DNA from: JAFGBH01 sp964430915
GTDB lineage: Bacteria; Desulfobacterota; Syntrophia; Syntrophales; UBA2210
Assembly (NCBI GenBank): GCA_964430915.1
Contig: CAYSHT010000116.1
Coordinates: 1-6,409, forward strand
DNA: 6,409 nucleotides
Direction: 5' to 3'
The notes under the pieces are model-generated. The model made no database searches and was not told the origin of the DNA. It saw nothing but the letters and a program-made list of their open reading frames with translations. This document shows positions 1 to 6,337 of this stretch, piece by piece (position 1 is the first letter of the stretch; every line of letters starts with the position of its first letter). The position numbers and the translations under genes are program-made.

Positions 1-2169
1 TATGTGGAAATCAATCTTGAGCCCCTTACCGAAGAGATGAGTGAAACCCTCATTGACAATATGTTGAACATTAAGGGTCTTCCCCCTGGAATCAAGAACA
101 AGATTGTGCAGCGTGCAGGAGGGAATCCATTTTTTATCGAAGAAGTCGTACGGTCATTTATCGATGAGGGTGCCGTTATCGTAAGATATGGCGGTTTTGA
201 AGTGACGGAGAAGATTGAAACCATAGTCATCCCTCATACTATCAATGATGTACTTATGGCGAGGATTGACAGGCTTGAGGATGAGACCCGGAATCTTGTG
301 AAAGTTGCATCGGTCATCGGAAGAAATTTCTTTTATAAGATTATTGCAGAGGTGGCACATACCATTGAAGATATCGACAACCGATTGGAGTATTTAAAAG
401 AGATCCAGCTCATTCGTGAACGGAAACGGATGGAAGAACTGGAGTATCTCTTCAAGCACGCCCTGGCACAGGAAGCTGCTTACGAATCAATTTTGCTCCA
501 GAAGCGCAAGGAGCTTCATCGTAATGTTGCAGACTCCATTGAGAAAATCTTTAGAGAACGATTGCATGAATTTTACGGGATTCTCTCCTACCATTACATT
601 AATGCTGAAAATTGGGATAAAGCGGAAGAATACATGCTGAAGGCGGGCGAGGAAGCCCTCAAGTCTTCCGCATCAAGTGAGGCGCTTTACTATTATCAAA
701 GGGCTATAGAACTTTATATCAAAAAGCACGGGGATGATGTCGACAACACTACGCTTGCGGGCATGGAGGAAAATATTGCCTATGCCTTTCTGAACAAAGG
801 ACTTTATATAGAGGCTGTCGATTACTTTGACAGAGCCTCGATCCATCGAGGCAAAACAATAAACAGAAAGCTGATTTTCATTATTCCCACATTAATCATA
901 AACCTATTTTCAATACTATTACATCTGTATCTCCCTTCAATCCGAAGGAAGAAAATACCGACTGAAACAGAAAACCGGATTATGCAAAGAACCTTTAAAA
1001 TTGCAACGGCGCTTGTTATGGTTGATTTCAAAAGATCCTTTGTGGAAAATATCAAGACGATTAAACAGACCTTCAAATATGACATTTCAAAATCTCAAGT
1101 TTATTTTAACATACTAACAGGAGGAGGCATAATATTTTGCATCAGCGGAACCTCTTTGCGGTTAAGCCGGAAATTTCTGGATTATTCCCGGAAGAGTATC
1201 GCCGGCAAGAAGAAGGAGATAGCACTTTACCTTAATAGACAAACAGAACTGATTTATAACTGTTACACCGGCAACTGGCAGGGGGAAATTGATGAGGGCT
1301 CAATTAATGAAGCGTTAAGAGCCGGGGATTTTATGTATGCGACAGGCCAACTGCTGTTTTTGGGGTATGGGAAAATCGAAGTGGGGGATTTTACGGGCTG
1401 CGAAACAATTATAGAGAAGCTGCACCGTATCTATGAGGAATATAATTTTGAGCATGCCGAATCCGATGTGTATGTATTAAAAGCAAAATTATCAATGAAA
1501 AAGAGGGAAATGTATGATGCGCAAAACTATGCGGATAAGGCGATCATCCAATCCTATAAAATAAAATGGTATGGCAGGGTAGTAGAATGTTTAGGGACCA
1601 AAACAAGAATTGAGGTTTTATCAGGTAATCTGGATGGAGCCCGGGAAACAATCCAGGAAGCCGAGAAACTGATAGGGCAGGTTGGTAAAGATACGATTTT
1701 TATCAACTGGTACTGCGATCATGTAATGGGGATGTTTTTATACAATCTGACCATGCTGGAGAAGGCAATCCTGATGGACAAGCCAGATGATATTAAGGAA
1801 TTTGGTAAAGCCACATTACGGAGCGGGAGGGTTGCATTATCATATACCAAGGAAAAAGTGGCTTTGGAGAGAACCGAATCTTTCAGGCTCATGGGAATAT
1901 ACTACTGGCTTATTGACAAACAGAAAAAGGCCCTCACATGGTGGAAAAGCTCCATAAAAGAAGGGGAACGCCTCGGTGCAAAAATAGAGCTTTCCCGAAC
2001 CTATTTTGAAGTAGGGAAACGCTTGCTGGAGACAAACAGCAAATATAAAGAATTAAACGGCATCACTGCAGAAGACTGCCTCGAAAAGGCTAAAGGCATG
2101 TTCGAAGAGATGGACCTGCAGTGGGATCTCGATGAACTGGAGAAGGTCCGGGCATACCGATATCATTAA
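1..2169 (+). CDS. STAND/AAA_16-type ATPase with TPR repeats, C-terminal part of a probable class III nucleotide cyclase (5' partial)
   Basis: The frame is open from base 1 (TAT codon) and the first GTG is at 4. The protein begins mid-domain, so the true start lies upstream and 722 residues are visible. Residues about 1-110 match the C-terminal half of an AAA_16/STAND ATPase: a GNPFFIEEVVRSFIDEG motif near 41-57 and a winged-helix-like stretch with ARIDRLEDETRNLVKVASV. Next comes YLFKHALAQEAAY (149-161), a segment I recognise from multidomain adenylate/guanylate cyclase proteins. Helical TPR-like repeats follow at about 190-285 and 430-700. Residues 291-312 are strongly hydrophobic and flanked by basic residues (NRK, RRKK), so they are a possible membrane segment inside the helical scaffold. 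By family knowledge the missing N-terminus would carry a cyclase or kinase domain and the Walker A/B motifs; none of these is visible here. The likely role is signal-responsive regulation in the cytoplasm or at the membrane. A MalT-like or other STAND regulator without a cyclase is the alternative. The ATPase/TPR call is firm; the cyclase part is inferred. Confidence 0.8.
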   Translation, partial: YVEINLEPLTEEMSETLIDNMLNIKGLPPGIKNKIVQRAGGNPFFIEEVVRSFIDEGAVIVRYGGFEVTEKIETIVIPHTINDVLMARIDRLEDETRNLVKVASVIGRNFFYKIIAEVAHTIEDIDNRLEYLKEIQLIRERKRMEELEYLFKHALAQEAAYESILLQKRKELHRNVADSIEKIFRERLHEFYGILSYHYINAENWDKAEEYMLKAGEEALKSSASSEALYYYQRAIELYIKKHGDDVDNTTLAGMEENIAYAFLNKGLYIEAVDYFDRASIHRGKTINRKLIFIIPTLIINLFSILLHLYLPSIRRKKIPTETENRIMQRTFKIATALVMVDFKRSFVENIKTIKQTFKYDISKSQVYFNILTGGGIIFCISGTSLRLSRKFLDYSRKSIAGKKKEIALYLNRQTELIYNCYTGNWQGEIDEGSINEALRAGDFMYATGQLLFLGYGKIEVGDFTGCETIIEKLHRIYEEYNFEHAESDVYVLKAKLSMKKREMYDAQNYADKAIIQSYKIKWYGRVVECLGTKTRIEVLSGNLDGARETIQEAEKLIGQVGKDTIFINWYCDHVMGMFLYNLTMLEKAILMDKPDDIKEFGKATLRSGRVALSYTKEKVALERTESFRLMGIYYWLIDKQKKALTWWKSSIKEGERLGAKIELSRTYFEVGKRLLETNSKYKELNGITAEDCLEKAKGMFEEMDLQWDLDELEKVRAYRYH

Positions 2170-2180
2170 ATCGAAAGAGT

Positions 2181-2194
2181 TGTCACATGTCACA
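2181..2194. promoter_or_regulatory. Tandem heptamer TGTCACA x2 upstream of the SIR2 gene
   Basis: Two perfect, directly adjacent copies of TGTCACA lie in the 70-bp gap between the TPR gene and the RAMA-SIR2 gene, about 45 bp before the preferred ATG. Tandem heptamers in a short promoter-sized gap could be a regulator site. No convincing -35/-10 pair is visible: TTGTCA at 2180 is followed by only a poor -10. This is a sequence observation with an inferred role, and chance is possible. Confidence 0.2.
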
Positions 2195-2239
2195 CATGGT
2201 TAATGCGTCATTCATTTGTGCGCGAATGGTAATGGAATT

Positions 2240-3706
2240 ATGAAGCAAAGAGCCGCTGGCACAGTTGTAACAAAACCGCTTCAGGAACTATTCGATAAAA
2301 AACTTCTTCGTGACGGCGACCCCCTCTTCTTTGACTACCATTCGGAGAGCGGCGAAAAAATCACGTTCGAGGGAACACTCCGACCGCAGGGAATTCAAAT
2401 CGACGGCACGGTTTATTCCCCCAGTTATTCAGCCGTTCATTGCATCGCAAAGACAGGCGACAGGAAAGCGGTGAATGGCTGGCTTATGTGGAAAACGAAA
2501 GATGGAAGGTATCTGGCAGAGCTATACGCTCACTCGATCGGCATCAATCTCTCATCCGGATCTTCTGAGAATATTACCGAAAAAGTATACAAATATCCCG
2601 AACGGCGGGATGTCGTTTTTATTCTTGGTGCGGGAACATCATACGCCGCCGGCGCGCCGCTTCAAAAAACCATCCTGCCCATTATTCTCTCGGATCTCAA
2701 TGAGGTATTGAAAAATTCCCGTGCATTTCAAAACATTGAAAATTTCATGCGTGATAACTTCCTGTGGGATCCGGATTCAGGATATTACCCCACCCTGGAA
2801 TCGGTCTTTGGATTTCTGGATTATTTTGTTAACCAGAACGAGTCTCTTAACAAAGGATGTTCACCGGCTCATGTCAGGAATATCCGGGAATCCCTTATCA
2901 GGATCATCCATTTTGTAATAAACAGCGAAATGAAGGGTGAAAGTGATGTGCATCAACTCTTCTGGAATACGATTTATCAAAACAATCGAAACGTAACGAT
3001 AATCACCCTGAATTATGACACCCTTTTGGAAAGCACCTTTGAATGCATGTACCCCTTCAACGCATATATGGATTACTGCATCCCGCTGATGAATTACGAC
3101 TACAATGAAAGACTGGGGTTATCGAACTGGTGGATAAATCCTCGGGAACCCATCATTTCATGGGAAGGAGAAGACCCGGTTTCCGTCAAAATGATTAAGC
3201 TCCATGGAGGTTTGAACTGGAGATATTGCAACTGCTGCAACCAGGTCCTGCTGACTCCGTGGGACACGGGCGTCGATATAAACTACTGTGAATCGGAATC
3301 GTATCATAACGAAAACAACGGAAGCTCAAATCCGGATTCACACCACAATCATTGTCCTTATTGTGAAAGTGCATTTCAAACTTTGCTCATCCCTCCTTCC
3401 CACTTGAAGAATCTCTCGCATCCGGTGCTTTCAAGCCTTTTTTCGGAGGCATCGCGAGAGATACGAAAAAGTAAGCGAGTTGTATTTATCGGCTATTCAC
3501 TGCCCGAGGCAGACGTGCATATTAAGGCGATCCTTAAAAAGAGCCTGTCACCCGAAACGGAAATCTATGTGATCGACATAAATAATTCCCATGAATTCAC
3601 GTGTACGTACCGTGCGCTATCGAATAATGTGACCTTTATCAATGCGTCCTTTGAGGAGGTAGTAAAGGATCAACGATTAATGAAAAAACTTCTGACATTC
3701 AAATAA
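2240..3706 (+). CDS. RAMA-SIR2 fusion protein, predicted DNA-sensing NADase (defence candidate)
   Basis: The 488-residue product has two parts. Residues about 12-96 resemble a RAMA domain (restriction enzyme adenine methylase associated): LLRDGDPLFF (22-31), a two-strand stretch, dGtvYSPSYSA (55-65), then AVNGWLMWKTKDGRYLAELY (77-96), which carries the hallmark NGW..W core. Residues about 122-475 are a SIR2-like domain: GAGTSYAAGAP NAD loop (130-140), TLNYDTLLE with catalytic-type Asn258 (256-264), LHGGLNW with catalytic-type His322 (321-327), C330/C332/C333 and C372-x2-C375 as a probable zinc site, and GYSLPEAD (418-425). All core SIR2 residues are present, so NAD+ cleavage or deacylation is plausible; stand-alone bacterial SIR2 domains of this type are often NADases in phage defence. 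RAMA is predicted to read modified DNA, so sensing followed by NAD+ depletion is my inference. I prefer ATG 2240 over the in-frame TTG at 2216, which has no Shine-Dalgarno; ATG 2240 has only a weak GGTAATGGA. The domain calls are strong, the function is inferred. Confidence 0.85.
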   Translation: MKQRAAGTVVTKPLQELFDKKLLRDGDPLFFDYHSESGEKITFEGTLRPQGIQIDGTVYSPSYSAVHCIAKTGDRKAVNGWLMWKTKDGRYLAELYAHSIGINLSSGSSENITEKVYKYPERRDVVFILGAGTSYAAGAPLQKTILPIILSDLNEVLKNSRAFQNIENFMRDNFLWDPDSGYYPTLESVFGFLDYFVNQNESLNKGCSPAHVRNIRESLIRIIHFVINSEMKGESDVHQLFWNTIYQNNRNVTIITLNYDTLLESTFECMYPFNAYMDYCIPLMNYDYNERLGLSNWWINPREPIISWEGEDPVSVKMIKLHGGLNWRYCNCCNQVLLTPWDTGVDINYCESESYHNENNGSSNPDSHHNHCPYCESAFQTLLIPPSHLKNLSHPVLSSLFSEASREIRKSKRVVFIGYSLPEADVHIKAILKKSLSPETEIYVIDINNSHEFTCTYRALSNNVTFINASFEEVVKDQRLMKKLLTFK

Positions 3707-3955
3707 AGAAAGCTGAGCCCTTGAAAATCAGAGAGCTCTCATTCCGCCGGATGCCTGATACTCCGCAATATTTTCGACACGTTGTCAGATAAATGGCTGT
3801 TTTTGTCTCTGGCGGTTCTGTGGCCTGCGCTATGCAATATCCAAATTATTACAGCGTTATTCTCGGCAAAAGGGAAAATGTTTGTTTTTTATCTGTTTGC
3901 TGTTCAATTCAATGAGAACGTGGCGTCCTCCATGTTCCTGCTAAGCTATTAAAAT
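3707..3955. other. Convergent intergenic region, no supported gene
   Basis: This stretch separates the 3' ends of the SIR2 gene (+) and the epimerase gene (-). It holds a 10-bp perfect palindrome GAGAGCTCTC at 3731-3740, which has no loop or T-tract and is therefore a poor terminator. It also holds a 40-codon ATG frame (3793-3915) without a ribosome binding site or any recognisable sequence. I see no strong bidirectional terminator, though one would be expected between convergent genes. Confidence 0.5.
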
Positions 3956-4933
3956 TCATCTCTGAAAGCTTCGTATGGCGTCCTCAAATGTAGTTCTTAT
4001 CGGGGTGTAGGTAATACCCAGTTCCCGTTCAGCCTTGCTTCCATCAGCAATGATTCCCTCCTTGGCCATTCTGCATCCATCGAGCGACATATTCCAGAGG
4101 GGCGGTTTCTTTATCATGTTAGCCCACCATGTTAAAAGCCTTGCATTGAATAATGCCATTGTGTCGGGGAGTCGCATTTTGGGAAGCGGTACACCTGAGA
4201 TACCGCTGACCATTCCATAAAACTCTTCCATCTTCACCTGCTCTTTTCCCACAATATATTTTTCTCCGATATTATTATCCTTTTCTGCAGCACGAACTAT
4301 CGCTTCTGCCACATCTCGTACATCTACCCAGGTCAGAACAGAGTTATTGAATGCAGTTGCCGGCATTTCACGGTTAATCAGCGATCCGATGAGACTCGAG
4401 CTATACTTGACATCATTGGGACCGGTGACACCACAGGGATATATCACAACGAGCGGTAAATTCTTTTTTTCGTATAATTCCCAGGCGATGCAATCTCCCT
4501 GATATTTACTTTCAGGATAATCACCGAAACGCTTGGGTCCCAGAGGACTTGTCTCAATAATCGGACATTCATCGGGTTTGCCGAAGACAACTATCGAACT
4601 CACATGAACCACCTTCGACACACCGGCATCCAGTGCAGCCTCCATGACATTCCGTGTTCCTTCGACATTGACCCGGTAGTAGATTGACCTGTCAGGTTCC
4701 CAGAAACTATAAACGTTGGCCAGATTAACAACCCAGTCGCAGCCTTCCATTCCACGATCGAGAGAATCTCTGTCGAGCACATCGCCAATAGCGAGGTTGG
4801 CATTCAGTCTTTTAAGTTCGTCAACATTGCTGGAAGCCCTCACAAGACATGTCATTTCATGATCGGTTGAAGCAAACCTCCTGGAAACCTCATTTCCTAT
4901 AAACCCTGTTGCGCCCGTTATAAATACCTTCAT
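3956..4933 (-). CDS. NAD(P)-dependent epimerase/dehydratase family protein (extended SDR)
   Basis: The 325-residue product is full length for an extended short-chain dehydrogenase. It has the Rossmann loop TGATGFIG (6-13), LVRASSN after beta-2 (30-36; this Arg favours NADP(H) in dihydroflavonol-reductase-like members), GDVLDRDSL (50-58), NVEGTRNVMEAA (89-100), HVSSIVVFG with the active-site Ser (110-118), and YPESK, the catalytic Tyr139/Lys143 pair. YPCGVTGPND then follows, as in DFR/3-beta-HSD/HpnA-like proteins. It would oxidise or reduce a hydroxyl/keto group, or epimerise a nucleotide sugar; the sequence does not decide which. The open frame runs 12 codons further upstream, but the ATG at 4933 has an ideal AAGGAGG six bases before it, and the protein starts directly with MKVFITGATG as the family does. 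It lies 120 bp downstream of the 3-hydroxyacyl-CoA dehydrogenase on the same strand, so a shared lipid or acyl-CoA pathway is possible but not shown. Confidence 0.88.
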   Translation of the reverse strand: MKVFITGATGFIGNEVSRRFASTDHEMTCLVRASSNVDELKRLNANLAIGDVLDRDSLDRGMEGCDWVVNLANVYSFWEPDRSIYYRVNVEGTRNVMEAALDAGVSKVVHVSSIVVFGKPDECPIIETSPLGPKRFGDYPESKYQGDCIAWELYEKKNLPLVVIYPCGVTGPNDVKYSSSLIGSLINREMPATAFNNSVLTWVDVRDVAEAIVRAAEKDNNIGEKYIVGKEQVKMEEFYGMVSGISGVPLPKMRLPDTMALFNARLLTWWANMIKKPPLWNMSLDGCRMAKEGIIADGSKAERELGITYTPIRTTFEDAIRSFQR

Positions 4934-4939
4934 TTCTCC

Positions 4940-4946
4940 CCTCCTT
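4940..4946 (-). promoter_or_regulatory. Shine-Dalgarno AAGGAGG of the epimerase gene
   Basis: Read on the - strand, AAGGAGG is followed by GGAGAA and then ATG (4933-4931), a six-base spacing. It is a near-consensus site and decides the start codon against the longer upstream frame beginning at 4969. Confidence 0.85.
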
Positions 4947-4968
4947 CGATTAGCCGTTACACAACTCA

Positions 4969-4992
4969 ATTATTACTTCAAATGGTAATAGT
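4969..4992. promoter_or_regulatory. Inverted repeat upstream of the epimerase gene (possible operator)
   Basis: ATTATTAC (4969-4976) and GTAATAGT (4985-4992) form an 8-bp inverted repeat with one G-T pair and an 8-base spacer, ending 36 bases before the epimerase start codon. The arms are AT-rich and have no T-tract, so an operator-like site fits better than a terminator. The function is inferred and chance remains possible. Confidence 0.25.
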
Positions 4993-5010
4993 CATTTTAT
5001 CAGGTCATAG

Positions 5011-5025
5011 AAAAAGTGGCTTTTT
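5011..5025 (-). terminator. Weak terminator-like hairpin after the 3-hydroxyacyl-CoA dehydrogenase gene
   Basis: On the - strand, AAAAAG-CCA-CTTTTT forms a 6-bp AT-rich hairpin that ends in T's, about 29 bases past the stop codon at 5054. The stem is too weak for a confident intrinsic terminator. It could attenuate rather than end transcription into the epimerase gene, leaving co-transcription open. Confidence 0.25.
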
Positions 5026-5053
5026 ATCACTGGCGTTTCTGAAAGGCATCTTA

Positions 5054-5995
5054 TTAAATCGGCAGATAGGCTTTTATGTCTTCCAAATGATCCAGCATCT
5101 TGAGGTAAAGTAGATCTCGCTTATTGAGAATCTCCTCCTCACTTCTACCATCATAATCATAAACACCCTTGGATGTTTTCGCACCCAGATGGCCTTGCTT
5201 TACCTTTTGCTCGATGAATGCATTGCTCGCCCCATAACTCTTCATTACGTCTAAGACTAAATCAAGGCCCGTGAAATCCATATTCTGAACGACACCGACT
5301 ATGGGCAGCCTGATGCCTAAACTCGTTTTCACCGCCAGATCGATATCCTCAGCGGTTGCCCATCCATTATCCATTATTTCAAAATACGCCATGGCGATAT
5401 AATTTTGGATTCGATTAACGATAAAGGAACGGACAAATTCTTTCATTACCAACGGGTTTTTGCCTAACCTTTGCATTAACTCTGCAGTAAAATGAACAAC
5501 TTCCGGAGATGTTTTTGGCCCGGGGACGACCTCGACCAAAGGTATAATATATGCTGGAGCGAACCAGTGGGTAATCACCAACCTTTCTGGGTTCTTGATT
5601 TCTGCAAAGCTAAAGATATCTAACCCTGAGGTGTTGCTTGCGATAATCGCATCTTCAGGAATCAAGTCGGCCAACTCTGAAAAGACCCTCTTTTTTACAT
5701 CTTCGACTTCAACAACCACCTCCATAGCAAAATCAACCCCGCGGGCAGAAGATTTGAGATCAGTAGAGAAATCTATCCGGTCAAGAATTGACGGAATCTC
5801 ATCACTGGAGATGCTCCCATGATCGGCCAGTGTATTCAGACTGGACCTTATAAGTTTTGCGGCACGATCAAGAGATTTTTCGTTCAAGTCCACAAGGGCT
5901 ACTTCAATACCGGCTTTTGCAAAAGTCAGGGCAATGGAGCTGCCCATGACACCGGCACCGACAATTAGAGATTTTTTAATATCAGCTGCTCTCAT
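5054..5995 (-). CDS. 3-hydroxyacyl-CoA dehydrogenase family protein (monofunctional, NAD-dependent)
   Basis: The 313-residue product has the length and two-domain layout of stand-alone 3HCDH enzymes (HbdA, human HADH). The N-terminal Rossmann domain has GAGVMG (13-18) and Asp36 at the end of beta-2, which favours NAD+ over NADP+. SNTS (120-123), His143 in THWFAPAYIIPLVEVV, Glu155 and Asn194 (FIVNRIQNY) supply the catalytic Ser/His/Glu/Asn set. The C-terminal helical domain (about 190-290) ends in GAKTSKGVYDYD. The family oxidises L-3-hydroxyacyl-CoA to 3-ketoacyl-CoA; HWFaPayiiPLVEVV also resembles the lambda-crystallin/L-gulonate and carnitine dehydrogenase branch, so a CoA substrate is likely but not certain. 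The frame opens 23 codons earlier, at 6064, but ATG 5995 has AAGGAG seven bases upstream and starts right at the Rossmann strand. The longer frame would also overlap the upstream gene remnant. The enzyme is cytoplasmic. The upstream remnant is on the same strand 37 bp away, which suggests a former operon. Confidence 0.9.
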   Translation of the reverse strand: MRAADIKKSLIVGAGVMGSSIALTFAKAGIEVALVDLNEKSLDRAAKLIRSSLNTLADHGSISSDEIPSILDRIDFSTDLKSSARGVDFAMEVVVEVEDVKKRVFSELADLIPEDAIIASNTSGLDIFSFAEIKNPERLVITHWFAPAYIIPLVEVVPGPKTSPEVVHFTAELMQRLGKNPLVMKEFVRSFIVNRIQNYIAMAYFEIMDNGWATAEDIDLAVKTSLGIRLPIVGVVQNMDFTGLDLVLDVMKSYGASNAFIEQKVKQGHLGAKTSKGVYDYDGRSEEEILNKRDLLYLKMLDHLEDIKAYLPI

Positions 5996-6002
5996 AGTAT
6001 AA

Positions 6003-6008
6003 CTCCTT
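6003..6008 (-). promoter_or_regulatory. Shine-Dalgarno AAGGAG of the 3-hydroxyacyl-CoA dehydrogenase gene
   Basis: On the - strand AAGGAG is followed by seven bases (TTATACT) and then ATG (5995-5993). This is a strong site at good spacing, and it sets the start 69 bases inside the longest open frame. Confidence 0.8.
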
Positions 6009-6032
6009 ATCTTCTCCAAACGACTAAACTGT

Positions 6033-6167
6033 TTATTTATCGTTGTGTTGTTTGTCCCATTCATCTTTGAGCTTGATCATGTGCTCGATAAACGGAAACG
6101 CTTCTTCCTCCATCCTGCCTCTGACAATTTTGAATATTTCAGGATCAGAAATATCGATGCCCTCCGC
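6033..6167 (-). pseudogene. 3' remnant of an unidentified gene (44 codons)
   Basis: Reading the - strand from 6167 to the TAA at 6033-6035 gives 44 residues that look like a genuine protein tail: AEGIDISDPEIFKIVRGRME, then a charged amphipathic helix with PFIEHMIKLKDEW and a basic, polar end. There is an in-frame TGA at 6168-6170, and all three - strand frames are closed within about the next 50 bases, so no full-length gene continues upstream. The only internal ATG (6113) would leave 26 residues, with no clear Shine-Dalgarno. The remnant stops 37 bases before the dehydrogenase start on the same strand, as expected for the last part of an upstream operon gene. I do not recognise the family. 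It could instead be a very short real peptide, but the abrupt boundary with hairpin-rich sequence favours truncation. Confidence 0.5.
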
Positions 6168-6267
6168 TCAAATAAGTTGTAAGTATATCAATGGCTCAAA
6201 GCATCGGCAAATCTTCAATAACTTTAAGCCTTTATTATGTTTTGTTAAACATTTAATCGAAAGAATT
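6168..6267. other. Non-coding, AT-rich stretch between gene remnant and hairpin cluster
   Basis: I see no gene here. One - strand frame is open through it up to the TGA at 6168, but its translation (hydrophobic residues with scattered Cys) does not look like a protein. A longer + strand frame across 6043-6366 is antisense to the gene remnant and then translates the hairpins, so I do not count it. The segment may be part of the same repeat element as the hairpins that follow. Confidence 0.4.
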
Positions 6268-6337
6268 CCTCGCAGCTTGCTGCGGGGTTTAAAATGCGAG
6301 CGAAGCGCGCCTCATTTTGAGTTCAGAGCTTGCTCTG
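6268..6337. repeat. Cluster of three hairpins (REP-like or MITE-like element)
   Basis: Three hairpins sit within 70 bases. Hairpin A: CCTCGCAG (6268-6275), loop CTTG, CTGCGGGG (6280-6287), 8 bp with one G-T pair. Hairpin B: outer arms AAAATG (6291-6296) and CATTTT (6313-6318) around a GC-rich interior. Hairpin C: CAGAG (6324-6328), loop CTTG, CTCTG (6333-6337), followed by GGG as in A. A and C share the layout nnAG-CTTG-CTnn-GGGGTT and are probably diverged copies of one unit flanking B. Such clusters in spacers are typical of dispersed REP/BIME-type or palindromic mobile elements; the outer ends are not determined. Terminator function is possible but secondary, as T-tracts are short. Confidence 0.65.

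Noticed and set aside
2169..2178. AATCGAAAGA shared with 6255-6264, suggesting a second copy of the hairpin element
   Set aside because: The match is only about 10 bases, with no hairpins next to the left copy; a match of this length in 6.4 kb is not significant.
2216..2239. TTG start adding eight residues to the SIR2 protein
   Set aside because: There is no Shine-Dalgarno before it and the added residues lie outside the RAMA-like domain, so ATG 2240 is the better start.
3731..3740. GAGAGCTCTC palindrome as a terminator
   Set aside because: It has no loop and no following T-tract on either strand.
3793..3915. 40-codon ATG frame in the convergent spacer
   Set aside because: It has no ribosome binding site and no recognisable motif, its composition is unlike a protein, and a frame of this length is expected by chance.
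3921..3985. 10-bp direct repeat TGGCGTCCTC at 3921-3930 and 3976-3985
   Set aside because: One copy is inside the epimerase coding end and flanking similarity is minimal, so it is probably chance rather than a duplication or attachment site.
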